Of a stretch of 64,000 bases of DNA, positions 46,435 to 58,087 are shown one piece after another. The notes beneath the pieces are model-generated. The model was not told the DNA's origin. It searched no databases and saw nothing but the letters and a program-made list of their open reading frames with translations. Source of the DNA: Ceraceosorus guamensis (taxonomy: Eukaryota; Basidiomycota; Exobasidiomycetes; Ceraceosorales; Ceraceosoraceae); assembly GCF_003144195.1 (NCBI RefSeq), contig NW_020290034.1, positions 62,001-126,000 of the forward strand. Direction: 5' to 3'. Position 1 is the stretch's first letter, and the number at the start of each line of letters is the position of its first letter. Position numbers and translations under genes: made by a program.

Positions 46435-47757
46435 CCTCACTGCGAGCACAAGAGCTGGACTCGTGACTGCTGTCTCGACGTTGTGGAGTCGTTATCGACC
46501 GAGGAGCAGGTCTAGACAAAAGAGCCCGATCGTGAAATCTTGAATGCATGGATCAAGATCAAGAGTCCGCGTCTCTCGAATCGCCGCCTTCTCGTACGAG
46601 ATTCTCTCCCGCCGACTCAGGGCGCCGAGAAGCGACCGCGCGGGCGTGGGAAGACGCAATTACTCACAAAGGCGACCCGCAAACGCGTGCGGGCAAAAAT
46701 TGCGGTGCCCCACATCAAAGCGTGCTTCGCTTGTAGCAGTCACAAGTCACACTTGCGGTCAAATAGCCACGCATACGCGAGCACGTCGGACCATGTGCCT
46801 GCTCCTGGTGAGTGTGTGTGCTCATCACTTTGCGAAACGCTCTGAGTAGCAACAATCACGAAAATGTGTAGGAGGCGAAGGCGTCACACAGTCGTAATGA
46901 GCCTGAGCGAGTGTTTGAGTTGGGGTGTGTGATGAGTCGTGAGTGGTGAGTGTAGTCGTTGATTGAGGTAGCGTCATCATCGCACTGCTGGCACGCTCGC
47001 ATGCTCTTAGACTGCGTGCGCTTAAGATAAAGTTCTGAGCGATATAGAGTGCGTGCTTGCTCGCCGGAAATCATCGACAGAGTGCTCGGGCGCCGTGAAT
47101 TGGAGCCACGCCAGCAGCTCGCGCGGTCAACGCGAGCACGGCTGAGCGCATCATGCACAGCCGTGAGCATCCATCCGCGCACGCTGCAGAAGATGGGATG
47201 AGCCATGCATATGATAAACCGCCCGCGAGCACAGGCCACCCAACATGCATGCAGGCGCGGGCGAGGCGAGGCAGGCAGCCGTATCAGGCAGGCAGGCGCA
47301 GAAGCGTGAGCCCGCCGCTTGCTCGTTTGGGCGGTGCTGGTCTCTGCATGCATCTCGATCGTGAATTTGGGTGTGAATTCGAATGTGCGCCGTATACCGT
47401 CCGTGCACTCTCGACTCTCCACTCTCCACTCTCGACTCTCCAAAACTTCGAGCTGTGAGTTTGCAACACCTCACTGCTTGTGACTTGCCCCTTGGAAAGT
47501 CTGCGCAGAAAGGTGACCCATGCTCACGAACATCGCGATTCTGGAACTACACTTCTCACTTTCTCCCATCTAGCCCTTCGTGTAGCGGGTGAGGGAGGCA
47601 ACGCACGTCAACTCTCTCCACTACCTCACGCCAGTAACGCTCGAAAGCGTCATCATTGTCCGGACAAAGACCTGAGGAAATCTGATTGTCGACAAAAGCT
47701 CCACAGGGCTAAGCAAGCGTCACCTCACCTCGTCGTAGGACCCATCTTCAATTCGCG
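46435..47757. other. intergenic between divergent ATG6 and branching-enzyme genes
   Basis: Promoter region for both genes, no further gene supported. It carries a GAGTCGTGAG word near 46934 and a CTCTCCACTCTCGACTCTCC-type tandem repeat near 47405-47442. Confidence 0.55.
47405..47442 (+). repeat. short ACTCTC minisatellite
   Basis: Imperfect tandem copies of ACTCTCGACTCTCC / ACTCTCC upstream of the branching-enzyme gene. It is also pyrimidine-rich and may act as a promoter CT tract. Confidence 0.7.
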
Positions 47758-50506
47758 ATGTCTTCAACTGGTCAAGCCAATGGGACAGCGGTGTCTGCCC
47801 CCACCGATTATAGCAAAGCTACGGATGGCACCGGCGTGATTGGCCTGGATCCGTGGCTGGAGCCCTTTGCGCCTGCACTTCGAGACCGCTACTCCTTGTT
47901 CAAATCATGGGTCGACAAGATCCGACAGACAGAAGGGGGTCTGGCTCAATTTTCCAAGGGCTACGAGAAGTTTGGTTTCAATGTGGATGATGGAACGGGT
48001 GATGTGTTGTACAGGGAATGGGCACCTGGCGCGACCTCCGCCGCGCTCATTGGCGACTTTAATCAATGGAGCAGAGAAGCCACGCCGCTGAAGAAGAACG
48101 AGTTTGGTGTGTGGGAAGTGGTGCTGAAAGGTCAAAATGGGCAGGCTGTGATCCCGCACGGAAGCAAGGTCAAGATCTCCATGACCACATCTAGCGGCGA
48201 GCGGATCGAGCGGTTGCCCGCTTGGATCAAGTGAGTGGACTGCTTGACAAGCAGATCCTCTCTTGGCTCCTTGTCCATGCGACCACACAGAATCGGAGGC
48301 CAGCCGGTCCCGGGTAAGGAGCTCAACACATACACGCCCATCCTCCTTCCACTCTCGCAGACGAGTCACGCAGGACCTATCCGTCTCGCCTGTTTATGAC
48401 GCCATCTTTTGGAATCCCCCGGCAAGCGAGAGATACCAGATGAAGCATCCCAGACCTCCTAAGCCAGACAACATCAAGGTGTACGAAGCGCATGTAGGCA
48501 TTGCGACACCAGAGCCACGCGTGGGAAGTTACCCAGAGTTCAGTGAGTCGGTCTGGCGCATCTGGCGTTGGATGCGCACAAATGATGCTGACGGGGCGCA
48601 TCCTGTCAATGCAGCCAAGAACGTGCTGCCGCGTATCAAGGACCTGGGATACAACACGATTCAGCTCATGGCTGTTCAAGAGCATGCTTACTACGCGAGC
48701 TTCGGCTATCAAGTCACGAATTTCTTCGCAGCCAGTAGCAGATACGGTGAATCCCAGCACTGGCCTGCCCACGCGCGTGCACATTAGTTCAAGCGCTGAT
48801 CACCAAAATCTTGTCATTTGATGCGCAGGCACTCCCGAGCAGCTAAACGAGCTGATCGACGTGGCCCACTCGCTGGGCATCACGGTACTGCTGGACATCG
48901 TCCACTCGCATGCTTGCAAGAACGTTTTGGATGGGCTCAACATGTTCGATGGCACGGACCATCTTTACTTCCACGAGGGCGCACGTGGTCGACACGAGCT
49001 TTGGGACTCCCGACTCTTCAACTATGGCAGTCACGAGGTGTTGAGATTCTTGCTGAGCAATTGCAGATACTGGCTAGAACAGGGCTTCGATGGGTTTAGA
49101 TTTGACGGAGTGACGAGCATTCTCTACCAGTGAGCACGACTCTCTCGATGCATCGCCGCGTAGTGTGGTGATGTGGCTGACTCCGCAAGCTTCGCAGTCA
49201 TCACGGTATTGGCACTGGGTTCTCCGGGGGCTACCACGAGTACTTTGGACCCTCTGTCGATGTGGAAGGCGTCGTCTATCTCATGTTGGCCAATCAAATG
49301 ATCAAGGAGGTCTTGCCCTCAGCGACTACAATCGCGGAAGATGTCTCGGGCATGCCAGCGCTCTGCCGACCAACGTCAGAAGGTGGCGTCGGATTCGATT
49401 ACAGGCTTAGCATGGCCGTGCCGGACATGTGGATCAAGTTGCTAAAAGAGACTAGAGATGAGGATTGGGACTTTGCAAACATCTGCTTCACCCTGACAAA
49501 TCGTCGGCATCTTGAAAAGAGCATCGCGTACGCTGAAAGCCACGATCAGGCGCTGGTCGGCGACAAGGTGAGCAGCGTTTTGGTGTAAACATGTGCGCTC
49601 GGCCTAGCTGATGTGTGCTGGTATTTTTCTCGTCAGACCATCGCGTTCTGGCTGATGGATAAAGAGATGTATACGAAGTGGGTGCACTTCGTTCGGCTTT
49701 GCATCTGCTTTACCATCGCCTAATCATTCCCTCGCACTCTCTGCCCATCCAGCATGTCTGATCTGACAGAGAGAACGCCGATCATCGATCGAGGCTTGGC
49801 GATGCATAAGATGATTCGGTACGTCACCCACGCATTGGGCGGGGAAGGATGGCTGAGCTTCATCGGCAACGAGCACGGCGAGCCCGAATGGTTGGACTTT
49901 CCCCGCGAAGGTAAGGATACTGCAAATGGAGAGCCGTTTGTTTGGCTGATCTCGCTGACCCTTCTCGGCGGCCCCTCATCCCAGGCAATGGCAACAGCTT
50001 TGCGCACGCTCTTCGGCGTTTCGATTTGGCAGATGATGAGCTTCTGCGCTACAAGTACCTCAAGGCGTGGGACAAGGGCATGAATCATCTGGAAGAACAA
50101 TACAAGTGGCTAGCCGCTCCCCAAGCTTACGTGAGCCTGAAGCACGAGAGCGACAGGGTAGTCGCGTTCGAGAGGGCTGGTCTGGTCTTTGTGTTCAACT
50201 TTCACGCTACCAACAGCTACACTGGTGAGTGATGAGCGCGGCAAATTGCACTCTCCTACTCCTCCACGCGCTGAGCCTGTCATTTTGATTTTGGGGACCA
50301 CTTTAGACTACCGCATCGGAGTAGATGTACCTGGCGAGTACGTCATTGCTCTGGACAGCGACGAAAAGGCTTTCGGAGGACACGGCAGAATCGACCATGC
50401 GCAAAGTCGCTTCTTCACCACTCCTTTGGAGTGGAATGGACGTCGCAACTTTGTCCAGGTCTACCTGCCCAGCAGGACCGTCATCACGCTCAAAAAGGTA
50501 GCGTAG
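47758..50506 (+). CDS. GLC3: 1,4-alpha-glucan (glycogen) branching enzyme
   Basis: Cytosolic GH13 enzyme that moves alpha-1,4 glucan blocks to alpha-1,6 branch points in glycogen; 722 residues. Eight exons: 47758-48230, 48361-48746, 48829-49129, 49198-49567, 49637-49677, 49753-49910, 49985-50224 and 50307-50506. The N-terminal CBM48 is seen at [20 protein letters not shown]. Catalytic-barrel motifs are [32 protein letters not shown], the nucleophile in [12 protein letters not shown], the general acid in [11 protein letters not shown] and [12 protein letters not shown]. The region with [17 protein letters not shown] and the C-terminal beta domain ending in TVITLKKVA are complete. The 41-base fifth exon encodes [13 protein letters not shown]. 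Length is near the family's usual 680-720. Confidence 0.94.
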
Positions 50507-51044
50507 GTATCTATCGATTGTGCGGCGAACGCACGTGTCCAACAGGACCGAATCGTACGTCTCTAACGAAATCGACGAGGAATGGCAGAGTGAGGCCTTG
50601 AAGCTTGCCTTGATTCGTCTGAGGATGGTTCAAGCTCACTGGGCTCATCCGCGAGCGAGCTCGTACGGGAGTGCAAGGTCTCAGCAATGACATTTCAGCA
50701 GCTACTCATAGACAACATGTCGAGGGACGAGGGATTGTGAGAGGAGGCTTTTGACATTGCAAGATGCAGCGTGGTGTGTGACCGTGGGAGACAAGATTTG
50801 GAAACGAAAGGGTTTGCAAGGCATTGCAGGAGCAGCGTGTAGCGCAGAGCACAGCAAAAGACCAAAAGCAGCAGCAGCAGCGGAGGTTTTCTGTCGGTGG
50901 TGGGCAGAAACCTCCGTATGATGCAAGAAACGAGGAGCACAGGGCACATGTTCACGGAGCAGATTGTGTAATCGAGCCTAGCAGAGAGAGCTGCGGAGCA
51001 GAGGTTTGAGGAAAAGTGGACTTTGGCAAGAGTATTTGCTGTTC
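50507..51044. other. intergenic between convergent genes
   Basis: 3' regions of the branching enzyme and GMC oxidoreductase genes. A short CAG run lies near 50870. Nothing else is seen. Confidence 0.6.
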
Positions 51045-53443
51045 TTACTGCAAGTACGTCCACTTGTTGTGGATGATGGCAGCCGCTGCTTCCGCAATGC
51101 CGTACACCGTTGCTTGAATGTGCGCCGAGACGTGGACAGGAATCACGCTGGCATCCGCCACTCTAACATTCTGGGTGCCGTACACCTTGAGGGAAGAGTC
51201 GACCACTCCTCCTTGGGATTTCGGCCCCAGGCTTGCAGAGCCGATGGGGTGGTACTCTGTGACGACGTTTTGCTTGCTGTAGTTGGTCAGGTCGACGCCC
51301 TGTCCCGGCAGAACCTCGTTCTCGACGAAGCCGTTAGCCTTGTAGATCTTCGTGTTGGCAACGTTGCGCAGGTAAGAGGTACCAGCGGTGAGGACGTCGA
51401 GGTCCCAATCAGCAGTGAAGTACTTGGGGTCGATGATGGGAGCTTTGGACGCATCGCTGCTTTGCACGTGAATGCTACCGCGAGACAAGCTGTGCTGTTG
51501 AGCAGCGAGGAAAGTGATGTAGTTGACTCCTGCTTGGGGAGCACCGGGGGCAAAGAAGCCATCGATGCCGATGACTTCCATTTGAGCGACGCTGTCCAAT
51601 CTCTTGGTCAGGTGCTCGAGCTGCTTCCAGAGGCTGGCCTTGTAGGGAACATTGGCAGATGCGACGTACGCAGCAGCTTTGGCAACGAGCTTCAACGCCT
51701 TGGCCTTGCCGACCAATTGGGGCAAGGTGAGGTAGGCAATGGCAGGGACGGTCTCTTGGAGGATGGACACCTGGTTGTTGGCATACAAAGCTTGCTGGTC
51801 AGCCGCAAAGGCGGGGTCGTTGCGCAAAGAGTCGAGCGTGACCGAGCCGTTCTTGAGCTTCCATACTGCAGCAGTGTACACGTGGTCCTGAACGTTCTCC
51901 CCCACACCTGGAAGATCGACGATCTGCTTGATACCCGCGCTTTGCAGCACTTTCTTCTGTCCGATACCGCTCAGCTCGAGAATTTGAGGGGTGTTGACGG
52001 TACCGCCGCTGACGATGACCTCACCACCGCTGACGAGCGCAGCGGTGAACTTTTGACCGCTGTGCGTGTAATCGACACCAGTGGCAACAACATTGCCTGA
52101 AGTAGACCTGGCGGAGGAAAAGACGATCCGTTGAACGGTGGCGCCCGGCAAGACGGAGAGGTTGGGTCTGGAGCTAGCAGGAGCAAAGTATGCGGTGGCA
52201 GAGTAGCTCCTGGTAGAGTTGCTGGGCAGGATATCGCTGGGCTGAACAGATGCCCCTTTGTTGTCGCCTGCCAATGGGTTGTCGTTGTGCTGGATTTTGA
52301 GTTCCTCCAGGGCGGGGATCCAACGCTTGACTTGCTCCGAGATGTAGCGCGGGAAAGATACCTGGATGGCGCCCGCATTGCCGTAATCGGCCGAGTTGGT
52401 CTTGATGTTGAGCGCAGCTTGGTCCTCTGCGGAAGGCGCAGTGAACTTTTCCGACTTTTTCATGTACTAGATGGCCAAGCGACGAGAGGAACGCGCATGA
52501 GATCAGTGCCGACCATTGACCAAAACGTCGCTCAAGGCATGCATGAGCGCTCACCTTGTACAAGTTGTTCCAGTTCCAGCCCTTTGCTCCGAGCTCCTCC
52601 CAAGCGTTGTACTCTGCCTTGCTGGCTCTGTCCCAGACCAAGAAGTTGAGGGCAGAGCTGCCACCAAGGACTTTGCCTCGCGGCCACGCGACAGCAGGAG
52701 CGACGTCCGCCTTGGATGTGTAGTTGTAGTTGAGATTGGTGCCGAGGTTTGCGCCAAACAGTCCAGGAGTGTTTGTGTCGGCACGGTCGAGGGCGATGGG
52801 ACCAGCCTCGAGCAGACCAACGCGCTTGGCAGGATCTTCTGAGAGCTTGACAGCCAGCGCAGTGCCTGATGAGGGATGATTGGGGCCGCGGCGCGACAGG
52901 TCAGCGCGGTGTGATCGCGGGTTTCACATCCGTCCGAGACAAGTTTCGGCCGTGGCGCCCTATAGCAGCTGTTATTGCATGCTGCTGCACGCCTAGCTCG
53001 CGCTGCAAACACGCGGCAGCAACAGCAGCAACATCATGCGCCTACACAGTACTCCCGAACAAACAAAGCAAGCTGCTGTAGCTGGACTCGTGACTGTGAC
53101 TGCAGCAGCAGCTGCGTTCTGATCTGCTTTGCAAGAGCGGCACCACACGTAACCCGGCGCACTTCTCCCATCATGCCCACCATCATACCACCTAGCTGCA
53201 ACGCACCACATCCATCCCTCCCTCTCCCATCGAATCGCACTCACCTGCAGTGCCACCGCCAACAACGATGTGGGTGTACTTTGCAGAGGAAAAGTCATCA
53301 CCGGAGCGCTTCATGGCCGGAGCGGCTGCCAATTGTTCGTACATGGCCCTCGAGGAGAGCGGGTCGGTGACGTCGTGGAGCCATGGCGCACCCGCTGCAA
53401 GAGCTGGCACTAGGGCCAAAAGGGCGGTGAGAGCGAGCTTCAT
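51045..53443 (-). CDS. secreted GMC oxidoreductase (aryl-alcohol/glucose oxidase type)
   Basis: FAD-dependent oxidoreductase of 643 residues, probably extracellular, oxidising an alcohol or sugar; the family supplies H2O2 or quinone reduction in fungi. Exons are 53245-53443, 52555-52865 and 51045-52466. A signal peptide is present (MKLALTALLALVPALAAGAP). The FAD-binding loop is THIVVGGGTAG, split by the first intron. Then come KVLGGSSALNFLVWDR (GMC signature 1), GGTVNTPQILELSGIG (signature 2) and LPGVGENVQDHVYT. The catalytic part shows TEYHPIGSASLGP and RVADASVIPVHVSAHIQATV, with candidate active-site histidines in each. The length is slightly above the usual 570-620 because of the N-terminal propeptide-like stretch. 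The donor substrate cannot be read from sequence. Confidence 0.91.
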
Positions 53444-53563
53444 GTTGAGATCCACGTGATGGAGGGGATGAGATCGCTAGGGTAAAGGTGTCCAGTAGAT
53501 CGCCACCAAAGTGAGGAGGGGCTTGCAGAATGCTGAACGGAACGAGTCCTTTGCGAACAAGGT

Positions 53564-53571
53564 ATTAAATA
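53564..53571 (-). promoter_or_regulatory. TATA-like box of the GMC oxidoreductase gene
   Basis: TATTTAAT on the minus strand about 120 bases upstream of the start codon. Position and sequence fit a TATA element; no experimental support. Confidence 0.4.
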
Positions 53572-55227
53572 AGTCAATGCTTTCGCGAGGCGGTGCAGGA
53601 ACGTCCAGTTGCGTTGGCTCAATCTTGAATGGCGGTTCGTTGATTTGCGCAGCGTACAAGTCTTGACTTGCTCAATTTCCGACCGCTGGTGGGGCTGATA
53701 GAAATGGAGGTGGACAAACGTGGGTAAGCTTGATGCCGAACGAGCGGCATCGCTGAATCGACGCTCTCTCCTCCGCGAGGTACCCACTTTGAGTAGATGG
53801 CGCAGACGAATGAGCGCCGTGCCGTTTCTACAGGCTTGGCGAAGGCGAATTGAGTGGGGAAACAAAGAGCAGCTCGAGTGTGGCTGCTGCGCGAGGTGTC
53901 ACGCGCGATCGGGATGGAGGGAGCAATGTAAAGCTTTGCCGAAGACGAAAGAGGGGGGTTAGAGTCAGGTTTCAGGAGGATCAACCATTGATGAAGGACA
54001 TGGTCCCCTCCCTATATATGTGCTCGGACAGGTCTCCTTAGAGTCAGCACCAGGCATGACCCCGCTGTACTCACATCACTACTGTGCAGCTATAGTGGAC
54101 GGATCGCCGGCAGGATATGCCGAGATGAGACGGCAATCGCGCCAATAGCGCTTGTTATGCGCTTTTGGCGCATCGGAGGGATAGAGGCAGCAGCAGTCAA
54201 TGTCCGGTCTCAGCCCCAGCTCCACGAAGGTGCATCCCACATCGCTTTGGCCGCTCCAGCTAGGGATGGGCATACTGTACCAGCAGCATGACACTACTCA
54301 CTCACTCTGTGGCTGCCTTGCAGCAAAGCAATCGCAACTCACGACTGTGTGTGGCTCGGGGACGGCTGTATGACGCAGCGGCAAATGAAGGGAGCCGAGC
54401 ACGCCCATGCGGCCTGTGCACTCGTGACTGTGTGACTGCAAGATACGAGCATGAACAGATCAAAGAGCATCTGCTCTGTGTTGCGACCCCCCAAACCAAC
54501 CAACCAACCCCCTTCTGTGGATGCCTAGATGCCATTACCCGAGCCATTGCATGACCCCTACTCGCTGAAGGCGTGCGCGCTTCTCTCGCTGATCTTCCTT
54601 GCAGCACGATCCGCCGCCATTCACGCTTCTCGTGTTGTGAACGTGGGTGCGTGGCGCGGTGGTACGGTGGCACGATCAGAGAAGTCCTAAAGTTGTGAGT
54701 TGCGAGTTGCGAGTGTTGGACCGGGAACGCGCAGGCGCGGAATGAAAGTTTCCCATGCGCGGTACGCTACTGTACGCGTACTCTATGCGCTGCTGCTGCT
54801 GGAGGCTGTGCGGTACAAATCAGCAGCACTTCGCGCTCCAATCGGCGGGCTAAAGATGTCGCTAGCTCTTTCGCGCGTGCTGCAGCTAGCGCATTTGCAA
54901 CTCATCAGCAGCAGCTCCTCCAGCTGTTCTCTCTAGGAGAGAGCCCCGCTGCCCATCATCGTTGGACCAAACGGGCTTCAGAGCGGCAGTAGTGCAGTCG
55001 TGCGAGTTCGGTTGTGGAGTTGCGCCGAGGGCGTGCGCCCGTGTGAGCCTAGAATAAAGCTTTCGTGACCTCGTCCAAACGCGCGCGACATAAGTTTAAC
55101 TGAGCATGAATCTGAATCGTGATGTGCTTCAACTCACTTCCCAAGCGCCTTACTTGCAGAGGGAAAATGTCGCCACGGCGTTGCGAAGAGCCGCAAGGCG
55201 TACGAGCCAAGCATAGCAAGACGGAGT

Positions 55228-55254
55228 GAGCGAGCGAGCGAGCGAGCGAGCGAG
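55228..55254 (+). repeat. (GAGC)n microsatellite
   Basis: Nearly seven tandem GAGC units in non-coding DNA. Confidence 0.9.
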
Positions 55255-58087
55255 GTGGCGAGGTGGCGCTGCGGTCGCAAGCAAGTCGGCTGGCTAGACG
55301 ACCATCACCTGTAAGGCTCGTGCGTTTGCTCTTCTGCTGCTGATCGCACAATTTCCTCACCTCTTGGTCGATCGGGATCCTCTGCCGCTTCCGGTCTTTT
55401 GAGGTACGGCCGCAAGGGCCTCGCCGATCTTTGGGCATCAGCGTGTGCCCGCCCGCTGGAGCCTCGACAGCACAATGACTGGTCACCGCTCTTTCTCCAC
55501 CTTTGCACGTTACAAGCGCTTCCGCCTGTCGCCGGCACAAATGGTAACCAGGCGCCTGCGTCGGTGGCACGCACGGCTCTCCCTTCACTGGCTGCAAGGC
55601 CATCTACCTCGATCGATTACGAAGGATGATAGGTCATTTTCCTCAGTCGACCATCGATGTGAATGAATGGCTCGGATGGCGTTACGGCTGCATCTGTGGC
55701 TTCCAGAGACCTCGACACCATTTCCAGCTCCTAGGGTGCTCTTGGCCGGCGTGGAGTGCGTCTACGTGGTCTCTCCTCCACGACAGAACATGTCAAGTGG
55801 CAGTCGCTCCGCCACAAGCGCCCCCCTACAGCCCCGCCAGCAGAAGAGGCTTTTTTAAGATTGAGAGTCCGTCTGCACTTCCTTCTGCAGCTTCTTCTGG
55901 CGTGCGTGCGTGCGTGTGCGAACAGCAGCAGACGCGAAAAGCTCAGCAGGCGCGAGCACGCGTTTGGTGCGCTTTTTTTTGGCCACCATCACAAGCCATG
56001 CGCTTTCTGCAACCTGCACCTCGTGCATGCTTCAGTCGTGGGAAGGACGGATGAAGTGGTTGACCTACCAGCCGTGCAAGCACCCGGATGAGACGGGCCG
56101 ATTTGCCCTTCTCGCGATCAAGCATTCACCGAATGCTCATGACAGCGGGGGAGGGGAGAAGAGGAAAAGGTCAAGGTCTCACGAATCTTTACGACTTCTC
56201 AACCACCTTACAAACGCCTCGAGGGGTGTTGGGGGCAAGGATCAGAGGCGGCTCGGCCAGGTACGCCAAGTTCATGTGAAGGCTGAGACTTGCAGCGGGC
56301 CTCTGTGGATCGTCGTTGCTGACGACTGAGCAACCTCTTGCTTGAGCAAAGTCTGACGTCTACAGCACGCAGGGTCGTCCCGAGGATGAGAGCCTGAAGG
56401 TGAGCAAGGCGCGAGCGCATCGTCGGCAAAGACGGACGGACAGACAGACATCGTCCACCCAGCACCCCACGTTTGCGTTTGATCGAGCCCCTCATCAGAA
56501 CCCCTCCATCGATTTTGGATGGAGCTGCGGAAGTCGGCGGTGAGAGCTCGGAAGCTTCATGCTGCTGCTGCATGCGGTGGGGCTTTCCGCATGTGTATGC
56601 GCATGGCCGCCAGATCGGTCCAGCAGGCCAGACAGACACTCATCAGGCCGATGAGGAACGCGACCTTCATGCCAATTCGTGACGAGCTTCGATCACCTAG
56701 ATCATCAGTAGCAGCAGCATTCAGATCGAATGTGAACGCGGTGCGTGCACATACGCGAGACGAAGCGCATGCTTCGTGCTTTCTGAGTGAGCGTGCTAAG
56801 CATGGGCTCGGGGTTGCCTGGAGGAGGGATGGGCAGCCCGCTTCTGCCGTGCCCGCTAACCCCCTGCATGCTGTGGGATGCGAGGGGTCAAAATTCGCCG
56901 TAAAGTGCCTAGACTCGAAACGAATTCGTTCTTCCTTCGTCGATGCTCTGACGCGGGTCAGTATCAGACCTCGAGTACTCACGACTTGTGGATAGACGAG
57001 TGCGTTCGCATTGCTTACGGCGACTTGCGTGAGTGCTGAGCAAGCAGAGCAACGACGAAGCGAAGGCAATTTATTTGCAAGTCTGCATGCATGCACGCAT
57101 CACAGGCGTGTGTCAGCTGGCTTTTCGCAGGTCCGACTGTTGCATGGTATAGCGCATTGTGCAGTGTGCAGTACACATATAGGGAGCGGGGCCCGCTGCG
57201 TGAAAAGGCGGCTGCTGCGCGCGACCACGCGGTCCGTGCAGACGCGGCATCGAGCTGACTCGATTCGACTCGATTGGCGTGCAGCTGAGCCTATAGAAAG
57301 CCTCAGCTGTCAGGTAAGAGAGCTCTAACTAAATGTTTAGGCTTTTAGACTCGAGATGTCCGCATTTCTCAACGGTTAGAGCCTGGTCGCGAGTGCGTTT
57401 CCGTCATTTCATCTGAAAGAAATCAGCTCGTAGCTACCATGGCCTTTCGAGGCCCGCGACCCGCAAAGGTTCTTCATCTTTTTGATCCCTTTTTTTTTTT
57501 TAATCGCGGGGACCGCCTCACGTCGATCCGACTTGAGCTGCTATTCTAGTGCTCAAAGGAACAATCCCCCGACCCCGAAAAAGTCCATAGAGGATACTGA
57601 TGGCAAAGCAGGCACGACACACTTTGCCCGGTCCGGCTCTCGTGTGGAGATCGCGTCATTCGTGGTTCGTGATTGATTGTGTACCCGTTCCTGCAGAGGT
57701 AGCGATCGGACGTTGGGTATGCTCTTTCGCCATGCACGCGACGCGACGCGTTTCGCGTGATGAGCCGGCACGACGCGGAATCGTGTTGGTTGATCGCGAT
57801 TGAGCTTGTGCTGCGTGCATGCGGCGGTGCACCCGGCAGCCGCCAGCCGCCAGCCACCTCGATACTTGTTGCAGCTGCCTACTCCCACTCTACAACAGCT
57901 CCATGCACTCAGACTCCCGACTGCCCTGGTCGTCTGGCCCTAACCAACACTCGTGTCATCGGCAGTCGCTGTAATTGCAAGATTGCAAATCACCGCGTGA
58001 CCTCGACCTGAGCAGGACATCTCACGTGAGGTGCACAATCCACTGCCACCCTTCTCATCCCCTCGACATCACCCCATCTGAGGCGAA

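Larger units (their letters stand above)
53444..58087. other. 4.6 kb gene-free region
   Basis: This is the longest stretch without a gene. It separates the divergent GMC oxidoreductase and CENP-O genes. Open frames are many but short and overlap on both strands. A (GAGC)n run lies at 55228-55254, a T run at 57489-57502, and an ATTCGTGGTTCGTGATT word near 57658. A minus-strand frame at 56557-56670 begins like a signal peptide (MKVAFLIGLMSVCLACW) but stops after 37 residues. I recognise no exon chain. Confidence 0.5.

Noticed and set aside
46856-47443. 195-residue minus-strand frame between ATG6 and the branching enzyme
   Set aside because: It starts in the ACTCTC minisatellite and has no family features.
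55443-55666. Basic 60-70 residue frames recalling small ribosomal proteins
   Set aside because: No match to any small ribosomal protein I know in any frame, and both strands are equally open.
56052-56329. 93-residue plus-strand frame starting MKWLTYQPCKHP
   Set aside because: No motif, no family, and overlaps an equally long frame on the minus strand.
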